Below, one piece after another: positions 1 to 7,601 of a stretch of DNA of 14,547 bases (within the stretch, counting starts at the first letter, position 1; each line of letters starts with the position of its first letter). Made by a program: the position numbers and the translations under genes. Below the pieces are notes generated by a model. It saw only the letters and a list, made by a program, of their open reading frames with translations, was not told the origin of the DNA and ran no database searches. Source of the stretch: Deltaproteobacteria bacterium (GTDB lineage: Bacteria > Desulfobacterota > DSM-4660 > Desulfatiglandales > HGW-15); the NCBI GenBank assembly GCA_016932235.1, contig JAFGDF010000362.1, positions 1-14,547 of the forward strand, written 5' to 3'.

Positions 1-1
1 A

Positions 2-87
2 CGTAAAAAGGGCTCCCCAAGCCACGGTCTTTAGACATAACGTTGAATTATATACCGGCATTGTTAAACTTTATTTTCGTACTAAAT
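2..87 (+). repeat. Left arm of 86-bp inverted repeat, upstream of first URO-D gene
   Basis: This stretch is the reverse complement of 14424-14509, with mismatches only at positions 11, 20, 36, 51 and 58 (81 of 86 identical). The match stops at 88, about 10 bases before the ribosome binding site of the first gene. Position 1 also mismatches, but the window ends there, so the outer border is uncertain. Weak sigma-70-like elements lie inside (TTGAAT 43-48 and TAAACT 65-70, 16 bp apart; also TTGTTA at 61-66) and are identical in both copies. It may be a duplicated promoter/leader or the arm of a large element. Confidence 0.9.
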
Positions 88-112
88 ATCAGATTCAAGG
101 AGGTGGATTGTC

Positions 113-1441
113 ATGGTTGATGAATGTTCAGAGTTAACGGGTGAGGAGAAAAGACAAAAGAGGTTCGATCAATGGCTTTCACCTGAAAATGTCTGTTTCA
201 GGAGTACTGAAGCTGAAAAGCTTTATAAAGAAAGGGTAACAAGATTAATCAACGCGCTTTTAATCAAAGAGCCGGACAGGGTTCCTGTATCCCTTCCTTC
301 TGTAGCTTTCCCGGCCTACTACGCGGGTGCGACATTTCATTCAATCCTGTATGATTATAATGAGTTACGTCGATCATGGATAAAATTCATGAACGATTTC
401 GAGCTTGATATATGGAACAGCCCGCGCGGAATACCGGGAAAGGCCTATGAGCTCATGGACTACAAACTTTATAAATGGCCGGGTCATGGCCTTCCTGTTG
501 ACGCTGACACATTTCAATTTATCGAAAGCGAATATATGAAATCGGATGAGTACGATGCTTTGATCAGGGACCCTTCCGATTTCATGACAAGGGTCATGAT
601 GCCACGTATTTTTGGATCATTTGAATCTTATAGAAATCTGAAACCTTCAACGAGCATCTATGAATTACCGACCGATTATTTCATACCGTTCACGAGACCT
701 GATGTAAGGACTTCCATTAAAAGTCTGCTTGATATAGGTACAGATTTAAGTAAATGGATGGAGGCCGTTGGCGAGTGTAATCGCCTGGCCAAAGAATCAG
801 GCATACCATCCATGGGTGGCGGTACGGCAAGGGCGCCTTTTGATCGTATCGGAGACACTCTGCGGGGAACAAAGGGGATAATACTGGACATGTATCGAAA
901 TCCTGAAAAGCTTCTTGAAGCATTGGATGTAATTGCCGATGTGACTATTCAAGAGGCCATATCCGCTGTTAATACTTCAGGAGGAATTATGGTAGGCTTT
1001 CCTTTGCATAAGGGCGCTGACGAATTCATGTCTAATAATGAATTTGAGAAATTCTACTGGCCTACCCTGAGGAAAATCATTGTAGCCCTTGCGGATGAAG
1101 GCATAATGACATCCTTATTCGCTGAAGGCACTTATAATAATAGATTGGACATAGTCAAGGATATCCCCAAGGGCTGGGTTTTATGGCGGTTTGAACAGAC
1201 TGATATGGCAATGGCCAAAAAAGCTCTTGGAAATATTTCATGCATTTCGGGAAATGTTCCTCCTTCGTTACTTTATATCGGTACACCGAAGGAGATTAAG
1301 GATTATTGCCGCGAATTGATTGAGGTATGCGCTGACGGGGGAGGTTATATGCTGGCCGGCGCAGCAGGCGCCAATAATATAAATCCCGACAACCTGCGTG
1401 CCATGACTGAAGCCGTAAAAGAATATGGATTGTACAAATAA
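113..1441 (+). CDS. URO-D-fold corrinoid methyltransferase-like protein 1
   Basis: A 442-residue protein of the uroporphyrinogen decarboxylase fold superfamily (COG0407). In gene sets with a corrinoid protein, this fold usually moves methyl groups to or from the bound cobalt (MtaA, MtbA, MtvB, CmuA). Haem synthesis is unlikely: true HemE is about 350 residues and is not found beside corrinoid genes. Landmarks are GGGTARAPFD (235-244), PLHKGADEFM (297-306), FAEG (336-339), SCISGN (376-381) and a C-terminal KEYGLYK. I align FAEG with the H-x-C-G zinc motif of MtaA, and LAGAAG (415-420) with the site of its last zinc Cys, so the usual zinc ligands seem absent. His299 and Cys377 are shared with the two paralogues below. 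The ATG is supported by an AAGGAGGTG box at 97-105. It is the most divergent of the three copies. Substrate unknown; cytoplasmic. Confidence 0.85.
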   Translation: MVDECSELTGEEKRQKRFDQWLSPENVCFRSTEAEKLYKERVTRLINALLIKEPDRVPVSLPSVAFPAYYAGATFHSILYDYNELRRSWIKFMNDFELDIWNSPRGIPGKAYELMDYKLYKWPGHGLPVDADTFQFIESEYMKSDEYDALIRDPSDFMTRVMMPRIFGSFESYRNLKPSTSIYELPTDYFIPFTRPDVRTSIKSLLDIGTDLSKWMEAVGECNRLAKESGIPSMGGGTARAPFDRIGDTLRGTKGIILDMYRNPEKLLEALDVIADVTIQEAISAVNTSGGIMVGFPLHKGADEFMSNNEFEKFYWPTLRKIIVALADEGIMTSLFAEGTYNNRLDIVKDIPKGWVLWRFEQTDMAMAKKALGNISCISGNVPPSLLYIGTPKEIKDYCRELIEVCADGGGYMLAGAAGANNINPDNLRAMTEAVKEYGLYK

Positions 1442-1718
1442 TCCATTAATATTTTCGCTATGATTTCATATACATCAGATGGTTTACAGGTGGATTATTG
1501 TGCATTGACATATATGCATATCCCTTCTATACTCTCGAATCTCGTCTTGGGGCAAAAAATGAATTGCTTACCGCTTTTGATTGACAAAAGTTCCCTATAG
1601 AACTACATGTATTGTCACGTGAGAAATTGGGATAAATTTTCTCTGATAGTAGCAATATCGCTATATACTATACTTCATATGTGTTTAAAATTAAAAAACA
1701 AAATTGGGAGGAAACCAA
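1442..1718 (+). other. 277-bp intergenic region ahead of corrinoid gene
   Basis: No credible gene is seen here. It holds the strong promoter at 1505-1533, a second TTGACA at 1581-1586 without a good -10 box, the 8-bp palindrome TCACGTGA at 1615-1622, a GAGAAA/TTTCTC inverted repeat (1621-1626 with 1638-1643), and the near-palindrome TAGCAATATCGCTA (1650-1663). If the promoter is used, the corrinoid mRNA has a leader of about 180 nt. I could not find cobalamin-riboswitch landmarks in it. Confidence 0.6.
1505..1533 (+). promoter_or_regulatory. Strong sigma-70-type promoter for corrinoid gene
   Basis: A perfect -35 box TTGACA (1505-1510) is followed after exactly 17 bp by TATACT (1528-1533), five of six matches to the -10 consensus. 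It lies in a non-coding gap and points at the corrinoid gene. This suggests that the corrinoid protein and the genes after it can be transcribed apart from the first URO-D gene. Not shown experimentally. Confidence 0.65.
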
Positions 1719-2348
1719 ATGTCTGAAAATTTAATCGAAGCGATGTCGGAAATGAAGGAACAGGAAGCTATTCAAATTGCAAAGGATCTGCTTGAAAAGG
1801 GAGAAAATCCCATAAATGTCCTTGATGCGAGTTCAGCCGCGATGGAGATAGTGGGGAAGAGGTTCGAATCAGGTGAATATTTTTTGCCCCAGCTGATGAT
1901 GGCGGGCGAGATACTGAAACAGATTTCGGAGATTGTAAAACCCAGGCTTACAGGAACGACGGAAAAGAAAAAGATCGGAAAGGTCCTCATAGGGACTGTT
2001 AAGGGAGACATCCATGACATAGGAAAGGACATTGTCACATTCATGCTCGATGTGAATGGTTTTGATGTCCGTGATATTGGAATTGATGTCCCGCCCGAGA
2101 AATTCGTTGAAGAGATAAAGGAATTCAAGCCCAAGGTTGTCGGAATGAGCGGGCTCCTTACCCTTGCGTATGATTCCATGAAGGAAACCGTGGATGCCAT
2201 AGCAAAGGCGGGTCTCAGGGATGATGTAAAGATTATGATCGGCGGCGGGCAGATGAGCCAAAAGGTATGTGAATACGCCGGTGCCGATGCATACGGCAAG
2301 GATGCCCTTGAAGGAGTGGCCCTTGCCAAAAAATGGAACGGCGTTTAA
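1719..2348 (+). CDS. Methyltransferase corrinoid protein (MtbC/MttC-like)
   Basis: A 209-residue corrinoid protein that carries the methyl group on cobalt between the substrate-side methyltransferase and the methyl acceptor enzyme. The N-terminal helical cap domain spans about residues 5-80 (INVLDASSAAMEIVGKRFESG region). The B12-binding Rossmann domain spans about 87-205 and has the lower-ligand motif D97-I-H99-D-I-G102, a following S-G-L-L motif at 144-147 and GGG at 175-177, as in methionine synthase and MtbC/MttC/MtvA-type proteins. Length is normal for the family. A TTG at 1704 lies in frame, but GGGAGG at 1706-1711 sits 7 bases before the ATG at 1719, so that ATG is chosen. It is the only corrinoid protein in the window, so all three URO-D paralogues may act on it. 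Cytoplasmic. Confidence 0.93.
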   Translation: MSENLIEAMSEMKEQEAIQIAKDLLEKGENPINVLDASSAAMEIVGKRFESGEYFLPQLMMAGEILKQISEIVKPRLTGTTEKKKIGKVLIGTVKGDIHDIGKDIVTFMLDVNGFDVRDIGIDVPPEKFVEEIKEFKPKVVGMSGLLTLAYDSMKETVDAIAKAGLRDDVKIMIGGGQMSQKVCEYAGADAYGKDALEGVALAKKWNGV

Positions 2349-2409
2349 AAAGTCCTCTATCATCAGGAGATGTTCAACAGATGTACTATCTAAATAAAGG
2401 GGATTAAAT

Positions 2410-3753
2410 ATGAATGAAAGATGGAATAATATATCACCCGAATCAGATATGAAACAGGAAGGGCGATTCGAGTCCTGGATAAATGCGGAGGTAATCAGGT
2501 TTGATACGGAAGAGAGCAAAAGGAAGTACCAGGAAAGGTGCACTTTAATCAGGGACGCTGTTCAGATGAAAAAGGTACCTGCGAGGATTCCGATATGCCC
2601 ATCCCCGGGGACCTTCCCGCTCAAGTATGTTGGGCTGAAATGGATCGATGCCATGAATGATCCTGAAGCACTGGCTTCCGCCTATAAAAGATATGTTGAT
2701 GATTTTGACCCGGACACGGCCGGGGACGGCAAGGCAGTTTTGCCATCCAGGCTTCTCGAACTGCTGGATTATAAAGTTATCCGCTGGGCCGGCCATGGCT
2801 TGGGAGACAATTCCGAGTTCCAGTATATTGAATATGAATTTATGAAGGCCGAGGATTACCAGGATCTCATTGACGACCCTACATACTGGTTCCTGAGCGT
2901 CTATTTCCCCCGAATTTTCGGATCCCTGGAGCCTCTGCAAAGGTTTCCCATGCTCCTGCCTGTAAACGAAATGGCTGGGATTCTGGGTCTGGTAATGCCC
3001 TTTGCCAGTGATGAAATGTCGGAGACATTGGAAAGACTCGTAACCGCGGGACGAGAAACATCGAATTGGATCTCCAGGCTTGACAGCATAGGTCGCACCA
3101 TAAAGACGACAGGACACCCGTCAATCGGAGGAGGTTTTACCAAGGCACCCTTTGACGTAATTGGCGACACGCTCAGGAGCACCAGGCAGATTATGATGGA
3201 CCTCTTTCGCCGGCCCGAAATGGTTATCGAGGCATGCGAGAGATTAACTCCGATCATGGTAAAAGCGGGAATCCAGGCCTGCAATAACTCTGGAAACCCC
3301 ATGTGTTTCATCCCTCTCCATAAGGGCGCTGACGGGTTTATGTCCAATGACCAGTTTCTCAGGTTCTACTGGCCCACACTGAGGAAAGTGGCAATAGGCC
3401 TGATGGATGCCGGGGTCGTGCCTCTCCTTTTCGCCGAAGGAGAATATAATTCCAGGCTTGAAAGCATTACCGACCTGCCGAAAGGAAAAGCAATCTGGTT
3501 TTTTGACAGGACCGACATGAAAAGGGCGAAGGAGACTGTAGGAAAGGTCTCCTGCATAATGGGGAACTTTCCGCTGGATGTCCTTTACGCGGGCACCCCG
3601 GATGAGGTCCGGGCCTATGCCGGGCAATTGTTAGATACTGCCGGAAAGGGTGGTGGTTACATCTTTGCCGCCGGTGCGGGGATGCAGGATTCAAAGGCCG
3701 ATAATGTCAAAGCCATGATCGACTTTGTTAAGGAATATGGCGTGTACAGGTAG
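2410..3753 (+). CDS. URO-D-fold corrinoid methyltransferase-like protein 2
   Basis: A 447-residue URO-D-superfamily protein, 61 bases after the corrinoid gene and preceded by AAAGGGGA. It shares the block pattern of its neighbours: GGGFTKAPFD (240-249), PLHKGADGFM (302-311), FAEG (341-344), SCIMGN (381-386) and C-terminal KEYGVYR. It is much closer to protein 3 than to protein 1; both begin with M-(N/K)-E-R-W and share the run KRAKETVGK (371-379 here). As in the others, FAEG replaces the H-x-C-G zinc motif I would expect from MtaA, and the late zinc Cys is replaced within FAAGAG (419-424). Its likely role is methyl transfer to or from the neighbouring corrinoid protein. Whether the three copies use different substrates or form a hetero-oligomer cannot be told. 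Confidence 0.85.
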   Translation: MNERWNNISPESDMKQEGRFESWINAEVIRFDTEESKRKYQERCTLIRDAVQMKKVPARIPICPSPGTFPLKYVGLKWIDAMNDPEALASAYKRYVDDFDPDTAGDGKAVLPSRLLELLDYKVIRWAGHGLGDNSEFQYIEYEFMKAEDYQDLIDDPTYWFLSVYFPRIFGSLEPLQRFPMLLPVNEMAGILGLVMPFASDEMSETLERLVTAGRETSNWISRLDSIGRTIKTTGHPSIGGGFTKAPFDVIGDTLRSTRQIMMDLFRRPEMVIEACERLTPIMVKAGIQACNNSGNPMCFIPLHKGADGFMSNDQFLRFYWPTLRKVAIGLMDAGVVPLLFAEGEYNSRLESITDLPKGKAIWFFDRTDMKRAKETVGKVSCIMGNFPLDVLYAGTPDEVRAYAGQLLDTAGKGGGYIFAAGAGMQDSKADNVKAMIDFVKEYGVYR

Positions 3754-3768
3754 GACCCGGTTTGCCTG

Positions 3769-3789
3769 CTGTCGGTTAAAGTCCGACAG
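3769..3789. repeat. Hairpin repeat, copy 1
   Basis: CTGTCGG (3769-3775) pairs perfectly with CCGACAG (3783-3789) around a 7-base loop ending AAAGT. It lies 16 bases after the stop of the second URO-D gene. The core GTCGG-N2-AAAGTCCGACA and the flanking CTGC recur at 7414-7444, so the two form a small dispersed palindromic family. No U-run follows, so a classic terminator role is doubtful. Confidence 0.7.
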
Positions 3790-3840
3790 TCTGCCAGGAT
3801 TTTGTTTCTAAAATTCTTTTAAAAAGGAAACATTTCAAGA

Positions 3841-5181
3841 ATGAAAGAACGATGGACTGAAATCTCACCAGATGCTTGCGAAAAACAGGAAGCCCTGTTT
3901 CATAAGGCAATGGAACCGGTAGGCATCTCTTTTGAAAATGAGGAAGCGGAAGAGGCTTACCGCAAAAGGTTCGAAATCATAAAAGACGCGATCCAGTTCA
4001 ATAAGATCCCTGAACGAATCCCGGTATGGCTGACAGCCAGCGCGTTCCCACTGGAATATACGGGAACCACATGGAAGGATGCCATGTATGACTATGATAA
4101 ACTCGCTTCTGCCTATGAAAAATACACCGCGGATTTTCCGGAAAGTGACGTCCTCGCTGCAGGCGGAGGAATAATATCCGGCAGGATGCTTGACATACTT
4201 GATTTCAAACTCTGCCTGTGGGCAGGCCATGGCCTCGCCGATGACAGGGAATACCAGTATATTGAAAAAGACTTTTTACAGGCCGGTGAATACCGGGATT
4301 TTATTGATGACCCCACAGGGTGGATCCTTAATGTATATTTTCCGAGAATCTTTGGAGCCCTGGATGGGTTTAAAAACTTTCCCATACCTCTCGCAATAAA
4401 TGAAATAATGTTCATACCGGCATTAACGATACCTTTTGCCTCTCCTCCGCTTTCGTCTGCCGTGGACAAGCTTCTGGAGGCCGGGAGAGAGACCGCGAAA
4501 TGGGCGGATAAAATCGGGCGCCTTTCGATGACTCTCAAAAAAAAGGGGTATATAGCGGTTGGCGGTTCATCCGCAAAAGCGCCCTTTGATGTGCTTGGCG
4601 ACACCTTGCGTGGAACAAGAGAGATCATGATGGATCTTTTCAGGCGTCCTGATGAAGTAATCGAAGCCTGTGAGCGCATTCTCCCTTTGATGGTCAAAGC
4701 GGGTATCAGGGGAAGCATCAACGGAAACTTTTGTTTTATTCCCCTGCACAAGGGCGCGGATGGATTCATGTCTGAGGAACATTTCAGAACATTTTACTGG
4801 CCCACGCTCAGAAAGCTGGCAATAGGTCTGATTGACCAGGGAATTGTTCCACTCCTCTTCGCTGAGGGGAGTTATGACTCAAGGCTGGACATCATATCGG
4901 ATCTTCCAAGAGGCAAGGTGATCTGGCACTTTGACAAGACGGATATGAAACGGGCAAAGGAGACTGTTGGCAAAAATTCCTGCATTATGGGAAACGTGCC
5001 CCTCGATCTGCTCTGCGCTGGGACACCGGATGAGGTAAAAGAATATTGCAGGATGTTAATAGACACTGCGGGAAAGGATGGAGGATACATATTCGCGACA
5101 GGAGCCGGCATGCAGTGTGTAAAGGCTGAGAACATAAAGGCCATGATGCATTTCGTCAAGGAATATGGGATATACAAATAA
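3841..5181 (+). CDS. URO-D-fold corrinoid methyltransferase-like protein 3
   Basis: A 446-residue URO-D-superfamily protein, evidently a tandem duplicate related to protein 2. Its blocks are GGSSAKAPFD (241-250), PLHKGADGFM (301-310), FAEG (340-343), SCIMGN (380-385) and C-terminal KEYGIYK. His303, the FAEG glutamate (Glu342) and Cys381 match the other copies, while the H-x-C...C zinc pattern of MtaA is missing. AAAAAGGAAA lies 10 or so bases ahead of the ATG. The 87-bp gap from the previous gene holds a hairpin repeat, so some drop in transcription between copies is possible. Its predicted job is corrinoid-linked methyl transfer. A decarboxylase or a non-catalytic partner subunit are alternatives. 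Confidence 0.85.
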   Translation: MKERWTEISPDACEKQEALFHKAMEPVGISFENEEAEEAYRKRFEIIKDAIQFNKIPERIPVWLTASAFPLEYTGTTWKDAMYDYDKLASAYEKYTADFPESDVLAAGGGIISGRMLDILDFKLCLWAGHGLADDREYQYIEKDFLQAGEYRDFIDDPTGWILNVYFPRIFGALDGFKNFPIPLAINEIMFIPALTIPFASPPLSSAVDKLLEAGRETAKWADKIGRLSMTLKKKGYIAVGGSSAKAPFDVLGDTLRGTREIMMDLFRRPDEVIEACERILPLMVKAGIRGSINGNFCFIPLHKGADGFMSEEHFRTFYWPTLRKLAIGLIDQGIVPLLFAEGSYDSRLDIISDLPRGKVIWHFDKTDMKRAKETVGKNSCIMGNVPLDLLCAGTPDEVKEYCRMLIDTAGKDGGYIFATGAGMQCVKAENIKAMMHFVKEYGIYK

Positions 5182-5251
5182 TTTCAGGGCCATTGTTCTC
5201 TAAGAAAAGATCCTACAGCGTGATTTTATTGATCCTTAATGTCTTTCAGAA

Positions 5252-5260
5252 TGGTATAAT
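5252..5260 (+). promoter_or_regulatory. Extended -10 promoter candidate for pterin methyltransferase gene
   Basis: TGGTATAAT is a perfect TATAAT box (5255-5260) with an upstream TG extension. Such extended -10 boxes can work without a good -35. The nearest -35-like match, TTGATC at 5229-5234, is 20 bp away, which is too far to be convincing. The box lies 70 bases before the ATG at 5330, in the 148-bp gap between genes. Confidence 0.45.
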
Positions 5261-5329
5261 GGGTTATTCGTTTTACAAAGTCCCGGGAACATATTGGCAA
5301 AATCCGGAGCGGAACAGGAGACAAATTAA

Positions 5330-6172
5330 ATGGAAACAAAGGTAACAAGCAGGAAACAGGAAATAGTTATAAGTTATAATGGCCCCACCAGGCTTATCGG
5401 TGAAAGGATAAATCCCACCGGCAAGAAAAAACTTGCGGCAGCCTTGAGAGATGGAGCTTTTGATGTTGTAAGACAGGAAGCCATCTCACAGGTAGAGGCC
5501 GGCGCCGATATACTCGATGTAAACGCATCGACACCTGAGACCGATGAGATTTCACTTTTACCAAGGGTTCTTGAGATAGTTATGAACTCTGTCGATGTCC
5601 CTCTTTGCATTGATATAAACAATCCGGCTGCGCTCAAGGAAGCGCTTAAGGTTTATGAAGGCAAGCCCATTGTAAACTCAGTTTCCGGCGAAGACTCCTC
5701 TCTCCGGGAAATACTCCCTCTTGTTAAGGAATACGGGACAGCAGTTATAGGTTTAACACTTGACGATAAAGGCATCCCAAAAGAAGAGGGAAAACGGCTT
5801 GAGATCGCGAATAAGATAATTGAAACAGCCGAATCTTACGGTATCCCCAGGGAGGATATCATAATAGACTGTCTATCACTTACAGTGGGAGCGGATAACA
5901 ATGCCGGAATCGTTACCATCGGGGCCGTGCAAAAAGTCAGGGAGATGTTTGGTGTTAACCAGACCCTTGGCGCCAGTAACGTGTCTTATGGTCTTCCCGA
6001 CAGGGTGATTGTTAATAACGCATATCTCTCACTCGTTCTTCAGGCCGGCGTAACCTGCCCTACCGTGGATGCGGACAAAGTTCGTCCTTCAATACTCGCA
6101 ACCGATTTGTTACTGGGACGTGATCGATTCGCGATGCGTTATATATCGGATTTCAACAAAAGAAGAAAATAG
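5330..6172 (+). CDS. Methyltetrahydrofolate:corrinoid methyltransferase (AcsE/MtgA-like)
   Basis: A 280-residue pterin-binding TIM-barrel protein of the DHPS-like family. It most resembles enzymes that move a methyl group between tetrahydrofolate and a corrinoid protein (AcsE, MtgA, MtvC). Family landmarks are GERINPTG (24-31), DVNAS (63-67), DINNP (95-99), NSVSGE (116-121), GLT (141-143), D180 and GASNVSYGLP (214-223), whose Asn is the conserved pterin/N5 contact in MeTr. AcsE is about 262 residues; the extra length is mostly N-terminal. CAGGAGA at 5314-5320 supports the ATG. In a catabolic reading it passes the methyl group from the corrinoid protein to tetrahydrofolate, feeding the Wood-Ljungdahl methyl branch. 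The reverse direction is chemically possible. It is not a folate-synthesis DHPS, given the GASN motif and context. Confidence 0.9.
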   Translation: METKVTSRKQEIVISYNGPTRLIGERINPTGKKKLAAALRDGAFDVVRQEAISQVEAGADILDVNASTPETDEISLLPRVLEIVMNSVDVPLCIDINNPAALKEALKVYEGKPIVNSVSGEDSSLREILPLVKEYGTAVIGLTLDDKGIPKEEGKRLEIANKIIETAESYGIPREDIIIDCLSLTVGADNNAGIVTIGAVQKVREMFGVNQTLGASNVSYGLPDRVIVNNAYLSLVLQAGVTCPTVDADKVRPSILATDLLLGRDRFAMRYISDFNKRRK

Positions 6173-7314
6173 TGAATTATCTACTGCTTTTTCTTTTCTG
6201 GTCTCTCTGGTATTTTAATTATTCTTCCCGGATAATACTTTCTCCTCTTCTGCCTCTTATTGAAGATACCCTTTCCATCAATCATGCCATGGCAGGCAGC
6301 TTATACTTGCCTTTTCATTTCGGGAGTACCATATCGGTAGTTTCAGGGGGATTTCTCTCTCTCAGACTGGGCTATAAAAAGCTTATCTTCTTTAGTTTTA
6401 TTCTGCTCGCAATAATCCTGATGTTATTGAGTTTTGTCAGAGACTACCCCTTTTTTATGGTCATGTCGTTTTTCCTGGGCCTGGGATCAGGCCTTTATAT
6501 ACCCTGCGCCACACCTCTTCTGACGCTCATCTTTTCACGGGAACACTGGGGAAAAGCCATATCATTTCACGAAGCCGCCGCCGGATGCGCCCTGATGAGT
6601 ATACCGTTTTTTACGGCAGTGGCCCTTAACTATATTTCATGGTACTCAATCTTTCGGGTTTTGGGGATATTGAATCTCGCTCTTGTGTTCGTGTTGATGC
6701 TCTTCATACCGGATCCAAGGCCATCCGGCGGGCAAGATTCCCATCTATCCAGCATGTTCCGGCGAAAAGATTTCTGGATATTAATCCTCGTGTTTATTAC
6801 GGTCGGCATTGCCAGTATGGGCATCTACAATATTATGCCGCTCTTTCTGGTAAAGGAAAAGGGAATGTCCATCGGTTCGGCGAACACACTTTTCGGGATA
6901 TCACGCATTGGTGGCTTTCTTGCCATGATTCTCACAGGGATCATTTTGGACCGCTTCAACCTGAAGAAGATATTCTTTTTTATAACCCTTATCACCGGGA
7001 TATTTACCACGGCTATGGCATTGCCAATAGGGTATAATACGCTTTTCCTGATGCTTGTATTGCAGGCAACCTTCAGCGTTGTGTTCTTCCCAGTGGGTGT
7101 TGTAGTGATCTCCAGGATCACCACCCAGAAAGAACGAGGCATAATTACGGGTATTCTGTTCAGCGTGGCAGGAGTTATCGGACCCGGACTTTCTCCAATT
7201 ATCCTTGGTGCGATTGCGGATGTCTGGAGTTTTACTTCCGGCATATTCGTTGTGGGTATTATAACAACCATCTCAGGCTTTTTTATTAATCGGCTCAATC
7301 ATATATCAGAGTAA
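6172..7314 (+). CDS. Major facilitator superfamily transporter
   Basis: A 380-residue, very hydrophobic protein with about 12 predicted membrane segments and the usual MFS layout of two six-helix halves. A loop at about residues 180-200 (DPRPSGGQDS followed by FRRKDFW) separates the halves. The motif GFLSLRLGYKKL (60-71) corresponds to the MFS loop 2-3 signature G-x-x-x-D-x-x-G-(R/K)-(R/K), with the Asp missing. The GTG start at 6172 shares its first base with the last base of the upstream TAG stop, which indicates translational coupling to the pterin methyltransferase. It probably imports the methylated substrate or exports the demethylated product; which one cannot be seen. A 13-bp hairpin follows at 7351. 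Confidence 0.88.
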   Translation: MNYLLLFLFWSLWYFNYSSRIILSPLLPLIEDTLSINHAMAGSLYLPFHFGSTISVVSGGFLSLRLGYKKLIFFSFILLAIILMLLSFVRDYPFFMVMSFFLGLGSGLYIPCATPLLTLIFSREHWGKAISFHEAAAGCALMSIPFFTAVALNYISWYSIFRVLGILNLALVFVLMLFIPDPRPSGGQDSHLSSMFRRKDFWILILVFITVGIASMGIYNIMPLFLVKEKGMSIGSANTLFGISRIGGFLAMILTGIILDRFNLKKIFFFITLITGIFTTAMALPIGYNTLFLMLVLQATFSVVFFPVGVVVISRITTQKERGIITGILFSVAGVIGPGLSPIILGAIADVWSFTSGIFVVGIITTISGFFINRLNHISE

Positions 7315-7350
7315 TTCAGACTATTGATAAAAAAATTTCTTATCCGTTAT

Positions 7351-7382
7351 ACAGATTTTTTCTCAGCATAGAAAAAATCTGT
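7351..7382 (+). terminator. Perfect 13-bp hairpin after MFS gene
   Basis: ACAGATTTTTTCT (7351-7363) and AGAAAAAATCTGT (7370-7382) are exact reverse complements around a 6-base loop. It lies 36 bases after the MFS stop and probably marks the end of the methyl-transfer transcript. No T-run follows directly, and the stem is AT-rich with internal T6/A6 runs, so it may act in either direction or protect the 3' end instead. Confidence 0.55.
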
Positions 7383-7413
7383 TCACAAAATAAAAAACGC
7401 AAAAATATTATTG

Positions 7414-7444
7414 GCAGTTCGTCGGGCAAAGTCCGACAAACTGC
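7414..7444. repeat. Hairpin repeat, copy 2
   Basis: GCAGTT-C-GTCGG (7414-7425) pairs with CCGAC-A-AACTGC (7433-7444): 11 base pairs with one internal mismatch, and a 7-base loop GCAAAGT. The loop end and inner stem match copy 1 at 3769-3789 (AAAGTCCGACA, then CTGC). It sits in the gap between the methyl-transfer and FO operons. Confidence 0.7.
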
Positions 7445-7601
7445 TAGTTATTCCTTATTCATATCAAACATTTATCTGATACGATATTACCAAAAGCATT
7501 GCAGTTTCATCCTGACGATTATTTTTTTCTTTACACTTGTGATTTTTTTCCATAAATGGTACGAGTATTTTCCGTCAAAGGATCCGTATTGTCAGTAATA
7601 T
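7445..7601 (+). promoter_or_regulatory. Upstream region of FO operon with weak promoter candidate
   Basis: AT-rich and without a credible gene. The best sigma-70-like match is TTTACA (7530-7535) followed after 16 bp by ATAAAT (7552-7557), a poor -10 match. It is placed suitably for the ATPase genes, but nothing else supports it. Confidence 0.3.

Noticed and set aside
113..1441. HemE uroporphyrinogen decarboxylase for haem synthesis
   Set aside because: The protein is about 90 residues too long, present in three paralogues, and linked to corrinoid and methyl-tetrahydrofolate genes.
1440..1496. AATCCA...TGGATT as a terminator after the first URO-D gene
   Set aside because: The 6-bp arms are about 45 bases apart with no U-run, which is consistent with chance.
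1540..1718. Cobalamin riboswitch ahead of the corrinoid gene
   Set aside because: The long leader and B12-dependent product invite it, but I could not find the B12-box landmark or the expected multi-stem layout.
1772..2329. Long antisense frame opposite the corrinoid gene
   Set aside because: It mirrors the codon pattern of a well-supported gene and shows no domain. The same holds for antisense frames opposite the URO-D genes, c subunit and kinase.
5330..6172. Folate-synthesis dihydropteroate synthase
   Set aside because: It has the methyltransferase-type GERIN and GASNVSYGLP motifs and sits among corrinoid genes.
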